Shown here piece by piece: positions 12,102 through 22,600 of a stretch of DNA of 64,000 nucleotides. Under the pieces are notes generated by a model. That model did not search any database. It saw only the letters and a list, made by a program, of their open reading frames with translations, and was not told the origin of the DNA. The DNA lies in assembly GCA_029448655.1 (NCBI GenBank), contig JACCLO010000008.1, positions 1,488,001-1,552,000 on the forward strand, in the 5' to 3' direction. This stretch comes from Wolfiporia cocos (lineage: Eukaryota > Basidiomycota > Agaricomycetes > Polyporales > Phaeolaceae). Both the position numbers and the translations under genes were made by a program. The first letter of the stretch is position 1. Each line of letters opens with the position of its first letter.

Positions 12102-12841
12102 ATGCGACTCTCTCTCGAGTCGACTCCCACTCTCACAGAGATGACTCTCCCGACATCAACGACCACCCCGCCCCCCTCTCCTCTCTACACTCGCGTCCCC
12201 TCTCTCGTGCGCTCGCGCTCCCCTTCGCCGATCCGCGCTAGCATGCCCCTAAAGATGGCCGACGTCGCGAACCTCTTCGTGAAGCTTCGCCGCGCGCAAC
12301 ACCGGTCAAAATACCAGATGCACGCCGAATGTTCGTCAGGCGAGGGGCCCCTCACACACAAGTGCCTGCTCGGCGACGGCGCGGTCTCGCTCCGGCGTGT
12401 CCCGCTCGCACAGGAGACAGCATTCGTGTGTCGCGACGGCGTCGACGTTGTGAAGCTGCTGCGCCTTGTGCGCGCGACAATGTTCGAAGACGCGCAGAGC
12501 ATTGGAGCGGACGTGTTGGTTGACGAACAGTACGTGTTTATTAATTGTGGCGTCTCGCCACGCGCATACGCGAAAGGCCGCCCGTGTTGATGGACGTACT
12601 CGGCTATCTCTAGGTGGTCTTGCAGGATATGTGGTCCACGTCAAGACGGGCGGACCTTCAAGGTCCACGTAAGTGCCAAAACGCACTCTGCCTTGGTGTG
12701 ACTTTCATTCACCGCGTCTTGTAGATACGCTACAGTGCGTCCGCCGCCCGCTCCGGTAGACGCGATCCTCAAAAGCCCGTCGCGCTCGAGGGCGCGCATG
12801 GCGTGCCCGGTCTTATGACTGTGCTCGACCGACTAGACTAA
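12102..12841 (+). CDS. Hypothetical protein with a two- or three-exon gene
   Basis: An open frame with good codon use runs from the ATG at 12102 (an alternative start is 12141) after a pyrimidine-rich leader. The N-terminus is Ser/Pro/Thr-rich, then a predicted folded region reads MADVANLFVKLRRAQ, HKCLLGDGAVSLRR, FVCRDGVDVVKLLRL and ADVLVDEQ. A strong donor gtacgt at about 12530 and an acceptor ttgcag at about 12627 keep the frame and remove a stop. The next exon reads CGPRQDGRTFKVH, then a second intron (gtaagt at about 12670 to ttgtag at about 12723) leads to IRYSASAARSGRRD and GAHGVPGLMTVLDRLD, with stop at 12839-12841. I do not recognise the family. The consistent splicing makes it likely real; the function is unknown. 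Confidence 0.55.
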
Positions 12842-13755
12842 TATCCCTCGCACCTTCCCGCCTTCATCCTCGCCTCCTCACAATCTCCGCACACCGCACT
12901 ACCTCCTCACCCCACACTCATGCCTCAACATCTCCCACATGCACGAGCACCGATCGCACACGGACACGATACCATTCTGTAACCGCTTCTATACCCGGAC
13001 ATTGCGCTCTCTTCATGACACTTCGGTCTTAAAGCAACAGGCTACTCTGTGGATCTGAGTTGAGCAGCTCAGATGACGATAGTATTACTCTATTCGCGTA
13101 CAAAAGAAGATTAAAGCGTTGTACTACAATGTAATATCAGATGTTCTCTATACCGTGCGCCTTTCGTGTGTGCTCAGCCTAGCGGCTTGTGAATCATCAC
13201 ATACCCTGCTCGACGTCACCTTCACGCGGGGAGACGGGGGCACGGAGCAGATTGACAGCCCTTACAAGACGTGTACTTACGTGTTCACACATCACACCAG
13301 TTGCTGATCAAACTGATCATCTGCCCGACATATTATACAAACTAACGCTGCGCTGCGCTACATACAAGGATCCAGTAATAATGCACACGTGTTTTGCTCA
13401 AACAGCATAGCCATACGACGTCGGGAGACTCGACCCCGTGTCCGAGGGATGTGGCTTTGATTGGATCAACATCAATCGTCGTTGCGCACGAATTTCACCA
13501 CCGCTGTGCTGGGCCACAATATTGCAAAGAGTCCGCTTGGTCGACTTCACCTCTACTTAATTGAACAACCTGGTTCTGTATTTTTACCACCCTTCCGCTC
13601 AATATACGAGAACCGGACCATAGACATCATAGTATTCCGTGTGCCAACATCTCATCCATGCACATCCCGCTTACAGTGATTTTGACCGAACACTTCACAC
13701 TACGCCTCCGCCTTGTGGCACAAAGTGTGAAGCTGATTTAAGCCAAAAAGTGAAC
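12842..13755. other. Intergenic region, no gene seen
   Basis: The sequence holds several short open frames without coding character. Nothing identifiable is present between the hypothetical gene and the tRNA-Leu gene. Confidence 0.4.
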
Positions 13756-13850
13756 TGACGGGAGCGAGATTCGAACTCGCGCCCTTTCGGACTAGATTCC
13801 ACAACCACATTGCCTGATTCTAGCGCCTTGGACCGCTCGGCCATCCCGCC
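13756..13850 (-). tRNA. tRNA-Leu (anticodon CAG) with intron
   Basis: On the minus strand the sequence begins ggcgggatggccgagcgg (box A: tggccgagcgg) and carries box B as agttcgaatct before the 3' end. The acceptor stem ggcggga pairs with tcccgtc (one G-U), followed by discriminator A. The anticodon stem is ctaga / tctag. The anticodon loop reads at-CAG-g and is interrupted after position 37 by an intron of about 15 bases. A long variable arm (tccgaaaggg type) fits a class II tRNA. Leucine is chosen from CAG plus the variable arm; serine is excluded by the anticodon. Confidence 0.9.
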
Positions 13851-15025
13851 TCTAGAAAATTTAGAATTGTAGTATCTATCATCTGCCTTCAGCGTTAGTA
13901 AAAGCTTGGCTGTTCGCAGCTAGCTCAGAAAATCGATTGATGCACAGTAGGGAGTAATTGAAGACAGTTGATGACCTATTCAACAGTTGTAAAGACCATG
14001 GGCCCTTTCACTATGAGAAAACAATGAGCAGTCGGTGAGACACTTGGAAGTTGCCATGATGGGTCCGTCGGCACTGGCCGAGTGATTTGACTGAAGAGCA
14101 CGGAATCATGAGCCAGTGCACCGTGGACTTATTTTGTCATCCACTTAATCGTGCTCGTTCAATCGTGTGTTCACTAGTGCTAAAGCATTGTATAACTGTG
14201 GTGAATGGACTGGCCGCCTTGCCGCCTTCAAGGCCTCGTCTTCTGAGTTACAGCGAGTGAGATATACGTCTTGGCTGCCTATGTTTACCACCTATTGTAG
14301 AAAGGCTATGCAGTACAGATAGTGTGGAGGAACAGTGTTATCGACAATATTATAGCCTCGGACGCGAATTAGCAGTCGATCTCGAGCTCGATTACCCGAT
14401 GCTATCGGCTTATGCGTAGTCTTTACCGGACTCGCGAGAATCCAGGCTCGTACGAGTTCGCTTTGAGTACACAGGTTGACATATTGGACCGTAACTGCCA
14501 CACTTTCTCAGCTCGCGGAAATTCTGTAAGATCTTGAAATCTCATATCACGAATAGATCACCACACTATCGAGTCTGCCACCAACGTGCCAAGCTGTCTT
14601 CCCCTTTGGCAGCGCTACAAGGTATTCACGCCGCAATCATGCAGGCGTATCACTAGCAGTACTTTGCATCAACGATATGATGTCCGAGCGAAAGTGACCG
14701 GGCGTCTTTCTAGGTCTGGTTAGATTGCATCGGGATAGAATCGGAGGCGACGCTGAAGCGCTGTACGGCTCACCAGCGCTTCAGCGACAGGCTGCGCGTT
14801 GCTACATCTGATACTCCCTACTCCGCTCTACAGGCTTCTCATCGTTCGTCCGCTGTAGTCGGTGAGTGCGGAGCAGCTACGGACGGTACACAGCCGCGGA
14901 AGGAAAGAGTCGTTCACTGATATCACCCGTCACAGACTCGCCCGTACTGATTCTCGAGTTCAGCTGTGGTCAGCTGATCGGAAGCACGCTTGCTAGGCCC
15001 TTCGATTCCTCGTCGATATCGCACC
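13851..15025. other. Intergenic region, no gene seen
   Basis: About 1.2 kb between the tRNA-Leu gene and the F-box-like gene. I see no conserved coding segment, tRNA or clear repeat. The last 200 bases presumably hold the promoter of the downstream gene. Confidence 0.35.
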
Positions 15026-16093
15026 ATGAACGAATGCCCCATAGAGGTTTGGACCAGAATATGCTCGCTAGCGTGCACAGACGGTGGTGCGACGGGTGCT
15101 GCTCTGGCCCAGGCCTCGAGATACCTCCATGATGCCTCCCAATGTGTGCGATTGCAGAGCATCGCACTTGTGGGGGTAGACATGATGGAGTCGTTTCTGG
15201 ACATGCTGGAACATACCCCGCCTAATTTGCGCTGCGTGCGCCATCTGTATATTGCAGGTCGGGACTCACCCAGCGAGACACGCACATTTACGCCCATCGA
15301 GATGCTTCACGGTGAGGGCTTAGTGCAGGCCTATGTGTACCGTCACTACCACCCGAGGGACACCAACCTTCTACACGAGAAGCTGGAAAGTGTCCCAGAT
15401 TGGCTAGACATGTGCCCCTCGTTCCTGGTGAAGCGCAAGAAAGCATTCGCAGCCGCCTTCGCTCGAATTATCCAGCTTGTTTCTTCGCACCTGGAGACAC
15501 TTACGGTACATATTGGGAGCATGTATCCCAGCTTTCTCTTCGACATAGACTTCCCGTCTCTCAGGGAGCTCACCCTGCAGGGTGTGTTCATTCTCCAGAC
15601 CACCTTCACGAACAACCTCCCTGATGACGAACGCAACGTGAGGGAACTTCCCTCGCTCAAGCGCCTGCATCTGGCGGACTGCCCGACGTTCTTCACGGCC
15701 TTCATCGGTAGCGCCCCTGCGCTGACGCACCTCCGCATGACGGGCCTGACCTTCCTGTCGACTCAGATTCACCAGTCGCTCCTCGCCGTGGCTGCGCCCC
15801 GCACTTTCTTTGGCGACGCCCAGCCCGCACCTACCATATTTCCTCAGAAGATCATCATAAGCCCCTCTGGGAATCTGCAACCGCGCATGGACCGCGGGAT
15901 GAAAACGCTGGGGAGGCTGGCCGCACGTAGCAAGAATGTCATCGTCATGAGGCCCATCCGCGGCGGCGTGCCATACAGCATGTCGAATGCGCATGCGCAC
16001 TGGCTGCAGCGCATCGACGGCGGTCCCGGATGCTGGAACGTCAGCTCGGACGACATTGACACGATCGACCAACATATCCCTCTTGTGCACTAG
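15026..16093 (+). CDS. F-box/LRR-like hypothetical protein
   Basis: A single-exon frame of 355 codons. I chose the ATG at 15026 because it directly precedes the F-box-like start MNECPIEVWTRICSLAC, where the P-x-E-x-W/L-x-x-I core fits fungal F-box proteins; the open frame continues upstream only without an ATG. After about residue 25 the text (ALAQASRYLHDASQCVRLQSIAL) continues as expected for an F-box helix set. The rest has leucine-rich stretches such as LRELTLQGVF, LPSLKRLHLADCPTF and LTHLRMTGLTF, spaced like degenerate LRRs. Such proteins are very numerous in agaricomycetes and recruit targets to SCF ubiquitin ligase. Target unknown. The Skp1-binding role is inferred from the family only. 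Confidence 0.75.
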   Translation: MNECPIEVWTRICSLACTDGGATGAALAQASRYLHDASQCVRLQSIALVGVDMMESFLDMLEHTPPNLRCVRHLYIAGRDSPSETRTFTPIEMLHGEGLVQAYVYRHYHPRDTNLLHEKLESVPDWLDMCPSFLVKRKKAFAAAFARIIQLVSSHLETLTVHIGSMYPSFLFDIDFPSLRELTLQGVFILQTTFTNNLPDDERNVRELPSLKRLHLADCPTFFTAFIGSAPALTHLRMTGLTFLSTQIHQSLLAVAAPRTFFGDAQPAPTIFPQKIIISPSGNLQPRMDRGMKTLGRLAARSKNVIVMRPIRGGVPYSMSNAHAHWLQRIDGGPGCWNVSSDDIDTIDQHIPLVH

Positions 16094-18376
16094 CCTACTG
16101 CCGCGCCCACCGGACATTCCGTTTGGTATGGATCATATCCGGATTGCTCTAGGCTCGCATCTTCTGTTCGGATTAGGCGGGTACATTTTTGTTGATCGAT
16201 TGAAATTTAAGTGATCTGTTATGGGGAATCCGAGCTACCGTAACCTTGTTACTCATTTAGAATGATTGTCCCCCCCGGTGTCCTTGCGATCACCACGAAC
16301 TTCCCCGCCTGATGGACATCTGCCTTCTTGCCACCTCTCTCCCGCATCGCACTGAACGGCCAATGTTGACCGCCACGATCAAGGTGAAACCCCATTACTC
16401 AACCTGCAGTGGGAACATGACTCTTAAAATACAGCAGGGAAGCATAGTTGATCTGTGCATCTTGCATAAGCAACATTTGCATGGCTTCAGCAGGCGATAC
16501 TTCCTCTTCACCGTACGCCGGCGCTATATACGTGGTCAGGCTTATTTTCGTTTACTACGACTCCTCACGCGGTGCGGATCCTTGTGTATCCTTCACATGC
16601 CACGGCGTCAATGGTCCCGAACTTCTTCCTACCCCAAAAATCTGGCTTCGAGATGTTGCTCACTCAGCGGCTTGCCATGGTTCCATGCACAAGCGTTCCA
16701 CGGGGCCGATATACGGCCGCACGATCTGCGTTGGTGCTGGAGAAAGCACCGACCTCTGCTATTCTCAGCCTGAATTTTCAATTTTCAATGTCATGCGCCG
16801 ACATTATCCGCACGGGTATACCAACACCCGTTTGCTGACAGTGCACCTTGTGCTCTCCCAAGGTATCATAACCCAACTAAACTTTGCTGGACGTCTTGAC
16901 TCGCGGGCGCCCGCCCAAGAACGTGGCCAGGACGCAAGATCCGATTATGCGAAGCCTGCGCCGGCACCGCACACGGCATGATCGCCGCCCGTCGGCCGGC
17001 TTCCTGGCTCCGCGCCTTCGCGTTTGACAACTCCAGTCGCACGAGCGCGCAGGGTGCCTGGCCGCGGTCAATCATCGACATCGCCAGCAGCCAGACACCT
17101 CGGTATGTGTCCACATCAAGATATCAGCACCGCCAACAGCAGCTATACTACAATTGCAGCGTTCCCAGTGCGCGCGAACCGCAACCGTCGTCGTCGCACC
17201 GACAGCTGGCAGCGATCCTGCCCTGCTTTCCGGCGCACTTTGGCTGTACATCGACGCCAAGAGCTCAGTTGGCGGCAAGATCTGTCATCGTCCGCTCTTA
17301 TTGTTCCTCAATGTGGGGGGTTGAGTGTCTGATCCTGGATGAGAGATTCCCAGCATCTGCTGCGCGAAAACCCGGGAGGTGAGGGAGCCGCAACTTGGTC
17401 GGAGGTTTTGAAACGGACGCAAGCGGAGAAAATTTGACTTTTAGCGATTTCTCCGAGGAGGCAATTTCGCTTGAGAGATGCGACAGATGAAAAGAGAGAG
17501 AGTCGATGAGAACGGACATCACATAATTAAGGATTATATTTCGATGATTGCAATGTCATCGCAGCATTGTCAGCAACTGAAAACTCACCGGCCGCCCGTA
17601 TCTACATCCTAAGTCATTGAACCTGACCCCCATCTGTACAGCTGGAAGACGAATCCTGGGGTTTGTGTGAACGCGGGCAGTCTGAGACTGACTTTACGCT
17701 ACAGGTTAAACCGAACATGTGGCGAATTGCCAAGTCGAGCAAGCATCTTGGCTACGCAGGACGGAGTAGAATCCTCCAGCTGCCGGAAGCCATACAGTCC
17801 ACAAGGATTCTTGATTCCACACCATCAATAATATATACATCGAATAAAAATTCTAGAATGCACCGCCTAAATGGACGAAGGTGCATCAGTCGAAGGGCTC
17901 CAATATACTTCAGTACCAGTAAGTACCACTTTGTAGAAGGGGGAGAATACGCAGGTCTACTGTAATGTGCGAACGAATGTGTGATAGAAACGGGGTAAAG
18001 CGAGACAATAGGCTGTACTAATAACGTTAGACTGCGAGCGGTCTAGCGCATGCTAATATTCACATGCAGATAACACGCCATATATAGGCTGGACAGGAAT
18101 ATGAACGAATTCTAGAACGAGCGGAGGTTGCGAGACGATACAGCGCAGGGTGTTGAGCGGCGATATAGCTACAGAATGTTGGGCGGAGGAGGAGCGGCCT
18201 CGCAGTTTGTCGGCATTGCGGTGTGTTGCATACGGCATACGGGCTATAGTGCATGTTGCGAGGGCTTGGCGCATACAGACCTACGGGAATCCATTCAATG
18301 TCTCGGAAAACTATAAGGCGGCAAGGAAGCGAAGCGCACTTGTGCTTATATACATCGAGTTGCACGCCGCTTAGGT
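16094..18376. other. Intergenic region, no convincing gene
   Basis: About 2.3 kb with many overlapping open frames on both strands, mostly in the GC-rich part at 16.9-17.4 kb, none with recognisable domains or good splice structure. I regard them as chance ORFs. The downstream end is the 3' flank of the minus-strand terpene synthase. Confidence 0.4.
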
Positions 18377-19686
18377 CTACGCGCGGCGCGGCAGGAGCGT
18401 TACGATGCGCGTGCGCTTCACCTCGAGGCCAGTCTTGCCGAAGTAGCGCTCGGACTCGAACGACCACTTGAGACTGCCTGTGATCCAGTCTGCCAGGCCG
18501 TCGACATAGATCTCGACCTGCGCATCCAGTTCAGGGCCCCACGAGGGCAAGTTCTCCCTGAGGAGATGGAAACGATCGATGCTCTGCTTGCAGAGGTCGC
18601 CGACAAAGTCAACGGCGGCCTGGAGGTCTAGGCCTTCCTGCCTCATTACAACGACGATCATGTTGTGCGTGTCGCCTAATGAAAGCAAGCGAGTCAGCGC
18701 AAGAATGTACACAGGAGTTCGGCGCACTCGCCTTTCGACTGCTCCACGTTGTACGAGAAAACATCCTGAAAACAAAAAGGGTCATCAGATGCGTGCGACC
18801 GGGCTGATCTCGGGTGATACGGACATTAGACCACTGCGGACAGATGGTATCAATACGCGTTCACACGAGAGCCGCAGAACAAAAAGCACGTACAGTGACG
18901 AGATCATTTGCTGCCTCACCGAGCCCCCGGATTACAGGGTGATCCATGACTTCCCACGGGAGGTCAAGCTGTCGGATCGGACGTCAGCATGTGACATGCG
19001 CGTGTCTGGAACAGCGAACGCGACGCTCACATTGTTCGCGTACTCTATCAGCGCCCAGCAAGGCTTGCACCCACTGGTGTCGCGCCGAATTGCAATGTAC
19101 GACTCGAGATCAGGCACAACGCCGTTCGCACGGTCGACCGCCTGCTGCGTGACTGCCTGGAAGAACATGTCGAATGTCTCGATGAAGCGCTGCTGTGCCC
19201 CAGGGGAGCCTGTCGCGACCAAGCGCCTCCAGTAACTGTATCATCGCACAAGCGGTCAGATAGATTTGCGGCGTTACGGCAGTGAGGTACGTACTCCTTG
19301 GTCATTTTGCCAACACGCGAGTTGGGACGCGAGCTCTGTGGGTGGTAGAGGACGTTCAGGACTTGTGCGGCTGTACCCATTGTTCCTTCATCGTTCATCT
19401 CGTCCGAAATGTTGTCCAGGTGGAACAGGTAGTTCATGAAGTCGCAGCATACCCTTAGCTGGGGATAGCCGGCCAGCGGGTAGCACATTGAGGTGAGGTA
19501 GCCGGCCTTGAGACCATGAAACGCGTCGCGCTTGCGTTGGCTCAAATTACCACCGTTGAAAAGCCAGCGCTTGGACTCGACGCTGGCTTGCTTCCAGTGG
19601 CGATTGCAGCGTACTGGGATGGTACAGTGAGAGACGAGGTCGGGGATGACGATTTTGGTCGTTGTTGTTGTTTGAGAGGAAGACAT
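18377..19686 (-). CDS. Sesquiterpene synthase (class I terpene cyclase)
   Basis: A spliced minus-strand gene. The ATG is at 19684-19686 and the stop at 18377-18379. It encodes a class I terpene synthase that ionises a prenyl diphosphate, most likely farnesyl diphosphate, to a sesquiterpene. The aspartate motif DNISDE lies at residues 91-96 (about 19399-19416), a D-N variant of DDxxD. The NSE metal-binding motif is assembled across exons as N-D-V-F-S-Y-N-V-E. The preceding text LPWEVMDHPVIRGLGEAANDLVT and the following QSKGDTHNMI fit fungal sesquiterpene synthases. The C-terminus carries a WSFESERYF segment. Five or so exons are visible, one being a 9-base exon (18825-18833, encoding WSN) inside the NSE motif. 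The pattern resembles protoilludene-type synthases of mushrooms, but the product cannot be told from sequence by eye. No P450 or other tailoring gene is adjacent. Confidence 0.92.
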
Positions 19687-22600
19687 GGCCAGATCGGGAT
19701 GGTAGAGTTAGGATGACGAAATTAGGCGACAGGTAAAAGGTGAAGAGGGAGCGAAGAAGAAGGAAGCAGGTCCAAGCACGGTGGACAGCTGGGGAGGGGA
19801 ACTCTCTTTTATGCGCGTCGGACACGTGTAGCGTTGATTTTCAGGAAAGTTATGCCGACGAATTCCTATAGGCTGGACATACGGATGCGGGGCGGCGGTC
19901 CTGACGGAGGGCAATGCAGAAGTCAACTGTGGCAGACCTGGAGATGGACCGAGCCGTTTCACATCTCGGTAATCTGCGCGAAACAGAAAACGCAGCGATT
20001 GTCGAGATCGGTCGCCCGATGCCCCTGCACTTTATCAGACGTCAGGAGGGTCCACAACGGGTCCGAAATTCAAGGACGCTGTGGCACACTCTGCATCCTA
20101 TTAGCGCCCTGCGCGCGTCCCCCGTTTGAAAGCGTGGCAGCGTCATCGTGGAGCGCCGCTTGACAAATGTCGCTGCATTGCCAAATCCGGGCGGCGTTGC
20201 CTTTCAGCGTGAGCCTGAGAGTTCAAGCTCCGCGACAACCGTCCCCGGTTTCGTGCAAGAATGAGCGAGTCCCACCTTGCCTTGCCTCCTCCGCAGTCAA
20301 TTTGATTTCCGACCGACGCGCACAACCCTGCGCCGTTGTGCTCGCTTGACAGACGGAATATACAGGCTATGGTGAGCCGCGGGCGCGAGTCGGCCAACGC
20401 CGTCGGCATGGCACATTAGCGATCATCCGAGCGCCACCGGACGTGAGAACAACGCGTACAGCCACTATGACATGGCATCGCGAATGCACGTATAACCGCA
20501 AAGTATTGTCGTGTACACGGTAGTGAGCTCTGCCTTGGCGTACACATTGTGCGCTTGTTGTGCGGGCTGTGAATGCCTACATCAGCGTGTATGTTCCGCT
20601 TTTGATAGCGATGTTTTTGCATGTGAATGTGTCCCGCGGAGATGAAGCGTCCGGGAGGGAGTAAACAAGTATTCTGTTGTCGTCGAGATGGCCCCGAGAC
20701 CCGCACCTGTCGCCGACAGGAATGGAAGCTAGCGGGGACGGCTTCGCAGGTAAGAAGCCGTGCTGTCACGACGCCCGCGTAGCTGCCGCTCCGAGGTGAA
20801 ATACCAATATCGCTATAGCTATGCGAGCCCGATCGGTTGTGCACCTTCGCAACATGTACGCGTTTCAGTAAACGATAAAAATGAAAGTGAGAGAACGCGT
20901 ACTTGGCAGGATCCGCCCAACATGGGTATTTACTGCGTGATGGATAGCAGTGGGCTCGCAGACGCTACAGCGCACCGGCACAGGAGTCGTCATGCAACAC
21001 TCGCCGGACCAGCGGAGTTGTGTTGTAACATCAGCGCGTCAGGCATTAACCTTCATGGTGCAGACGAATGTGGAGGGAATGGAGTGATTGCCTGATTTCT
21101 GTTGAACAGATGGGCGCTTCTACACACGGAACGCATCCTGCTGCCGAGCGCGCAACGACAGGCAGGGTAAGTTCGTCGCAGTTGCGTTTTTCATCCCCGA
21201 CACCATCCAGCGGAGACAATTGCAAGGAATCGGTCCCACACACCCACACAGCACACCCCAATGGCGCGCAGGTGTCATCATTTAATCACGTCTCCGTGAT
21301 TGGGGTGTAAACGTTCTGGATCTAGCGGATGTCCCATGCATGGAAAGCGGCTCGCTGGCTTTAATTGCGGCTGCGTGATCACTGTTGCATCGTCTGAAGT
21401 TTTTGTGTTGGACACGATCCTTCTTGGCGCGGTGGCGTTGCCTAAGACCTTGTAGTGTTGTCGTAGATGTTTGAAAATAAGACCCATCGCCGGGAAGTTG
21501 CAGCTCGCAACAGAGCTATTGCACAATCCATTGGGCTCTTTGGTGACACATGTCCCACTCAAGAACACGTAGCCACTCGAGCGACGCTGCCATCAAATCA
21601 CCGTGCTGATGACAAAGGCGGCCATGAGCTAGGCCTTTGTATGATGTATGAAAGCTCCGAACACAGGAATGAACGGGCAACGCACCGCCAGGACAGATCA
21701 GATCCGCTAGACACCGCAGGAAAGATAGGTCCACGCACATGAATGCGCTTGCGTTCCTAGATTCCACACTGCATATACTCCACGACAGATTTGAGACAAT
21801 CCAGATATCGGGTATGTCTCGTGTTCGTGCGCCGGTGGGGATGATTGTTTGACAGTTGGTAGGACGGATTGCATCTGCGCCGATAAGAAATGTCAAAATG
21901 TAGTAGAAATATCGGCAAATGGTTTTGCCTATGGTGTTACAGCCATGGACTGTGAAAATATCACTGAGATCACTGTAGAGAGATTGACTCCAGACGTGAG
22001 TTCGATCCTGGACAGCAAGTAGCGCCCTTGCATTCTAGATCCGGGTGGAGCACCGCAGCACATGGAGCCTTGAGATCCAAGCATACCTCAACCTAATGAG
22101 ATATCTGGCAAGAGAAATGGATGTAGCCTCAGACCGACAAGCGACACACTTGTGCGCCAACACAAAACACTATGCCTTCCGCATTTGGCCAAGCACCCGT
22201 TAGCGTCAGTCGCATTTCGCTGAGTTCGGGCCTCAAACGTCGTCGGACTTGCTGGGCCAAAATCTGCATACTGCAAGCTTATGGGACAGACGTTTGCGAC
22301 AGGTATGCACGCACGACTTACTCTGTGCATTCCCATAGCAAGTGATGCCTCACGGTTCTTCTGACTGCTGCGCTCGCGACGTATCCGTCCTTCCCTTCGC
22401 TACACGGTCGTGACGGAGGATCAGCAAGCCAACCTGATTCGCGTTAAGCGCCCTTATAATGGGATGATCAGTGAAGGTGTTGTATAACAACGAAACAATG
22501 TGTGGCACACCTCCGCGCTAATCAAGGTATGTTTCGCTTCGGCCGCCTCGCAAAAGCTAAAGAAGAAATTGTGGCGCGCACAAGGGTATAAGAATTGTTT

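Noticed and set aside
16448..17382. Overlapping ORFs of 100-177 codons
   Set aside because: They occur on both strands in GC-rich sequence, overlap in several frames and show no motif, start context or intron support.
21990..22015. Box B-like sequence (gagttcgatcctgg)
   Set aside because: No box A or acceptor stem at the right distance; not a tRNA.
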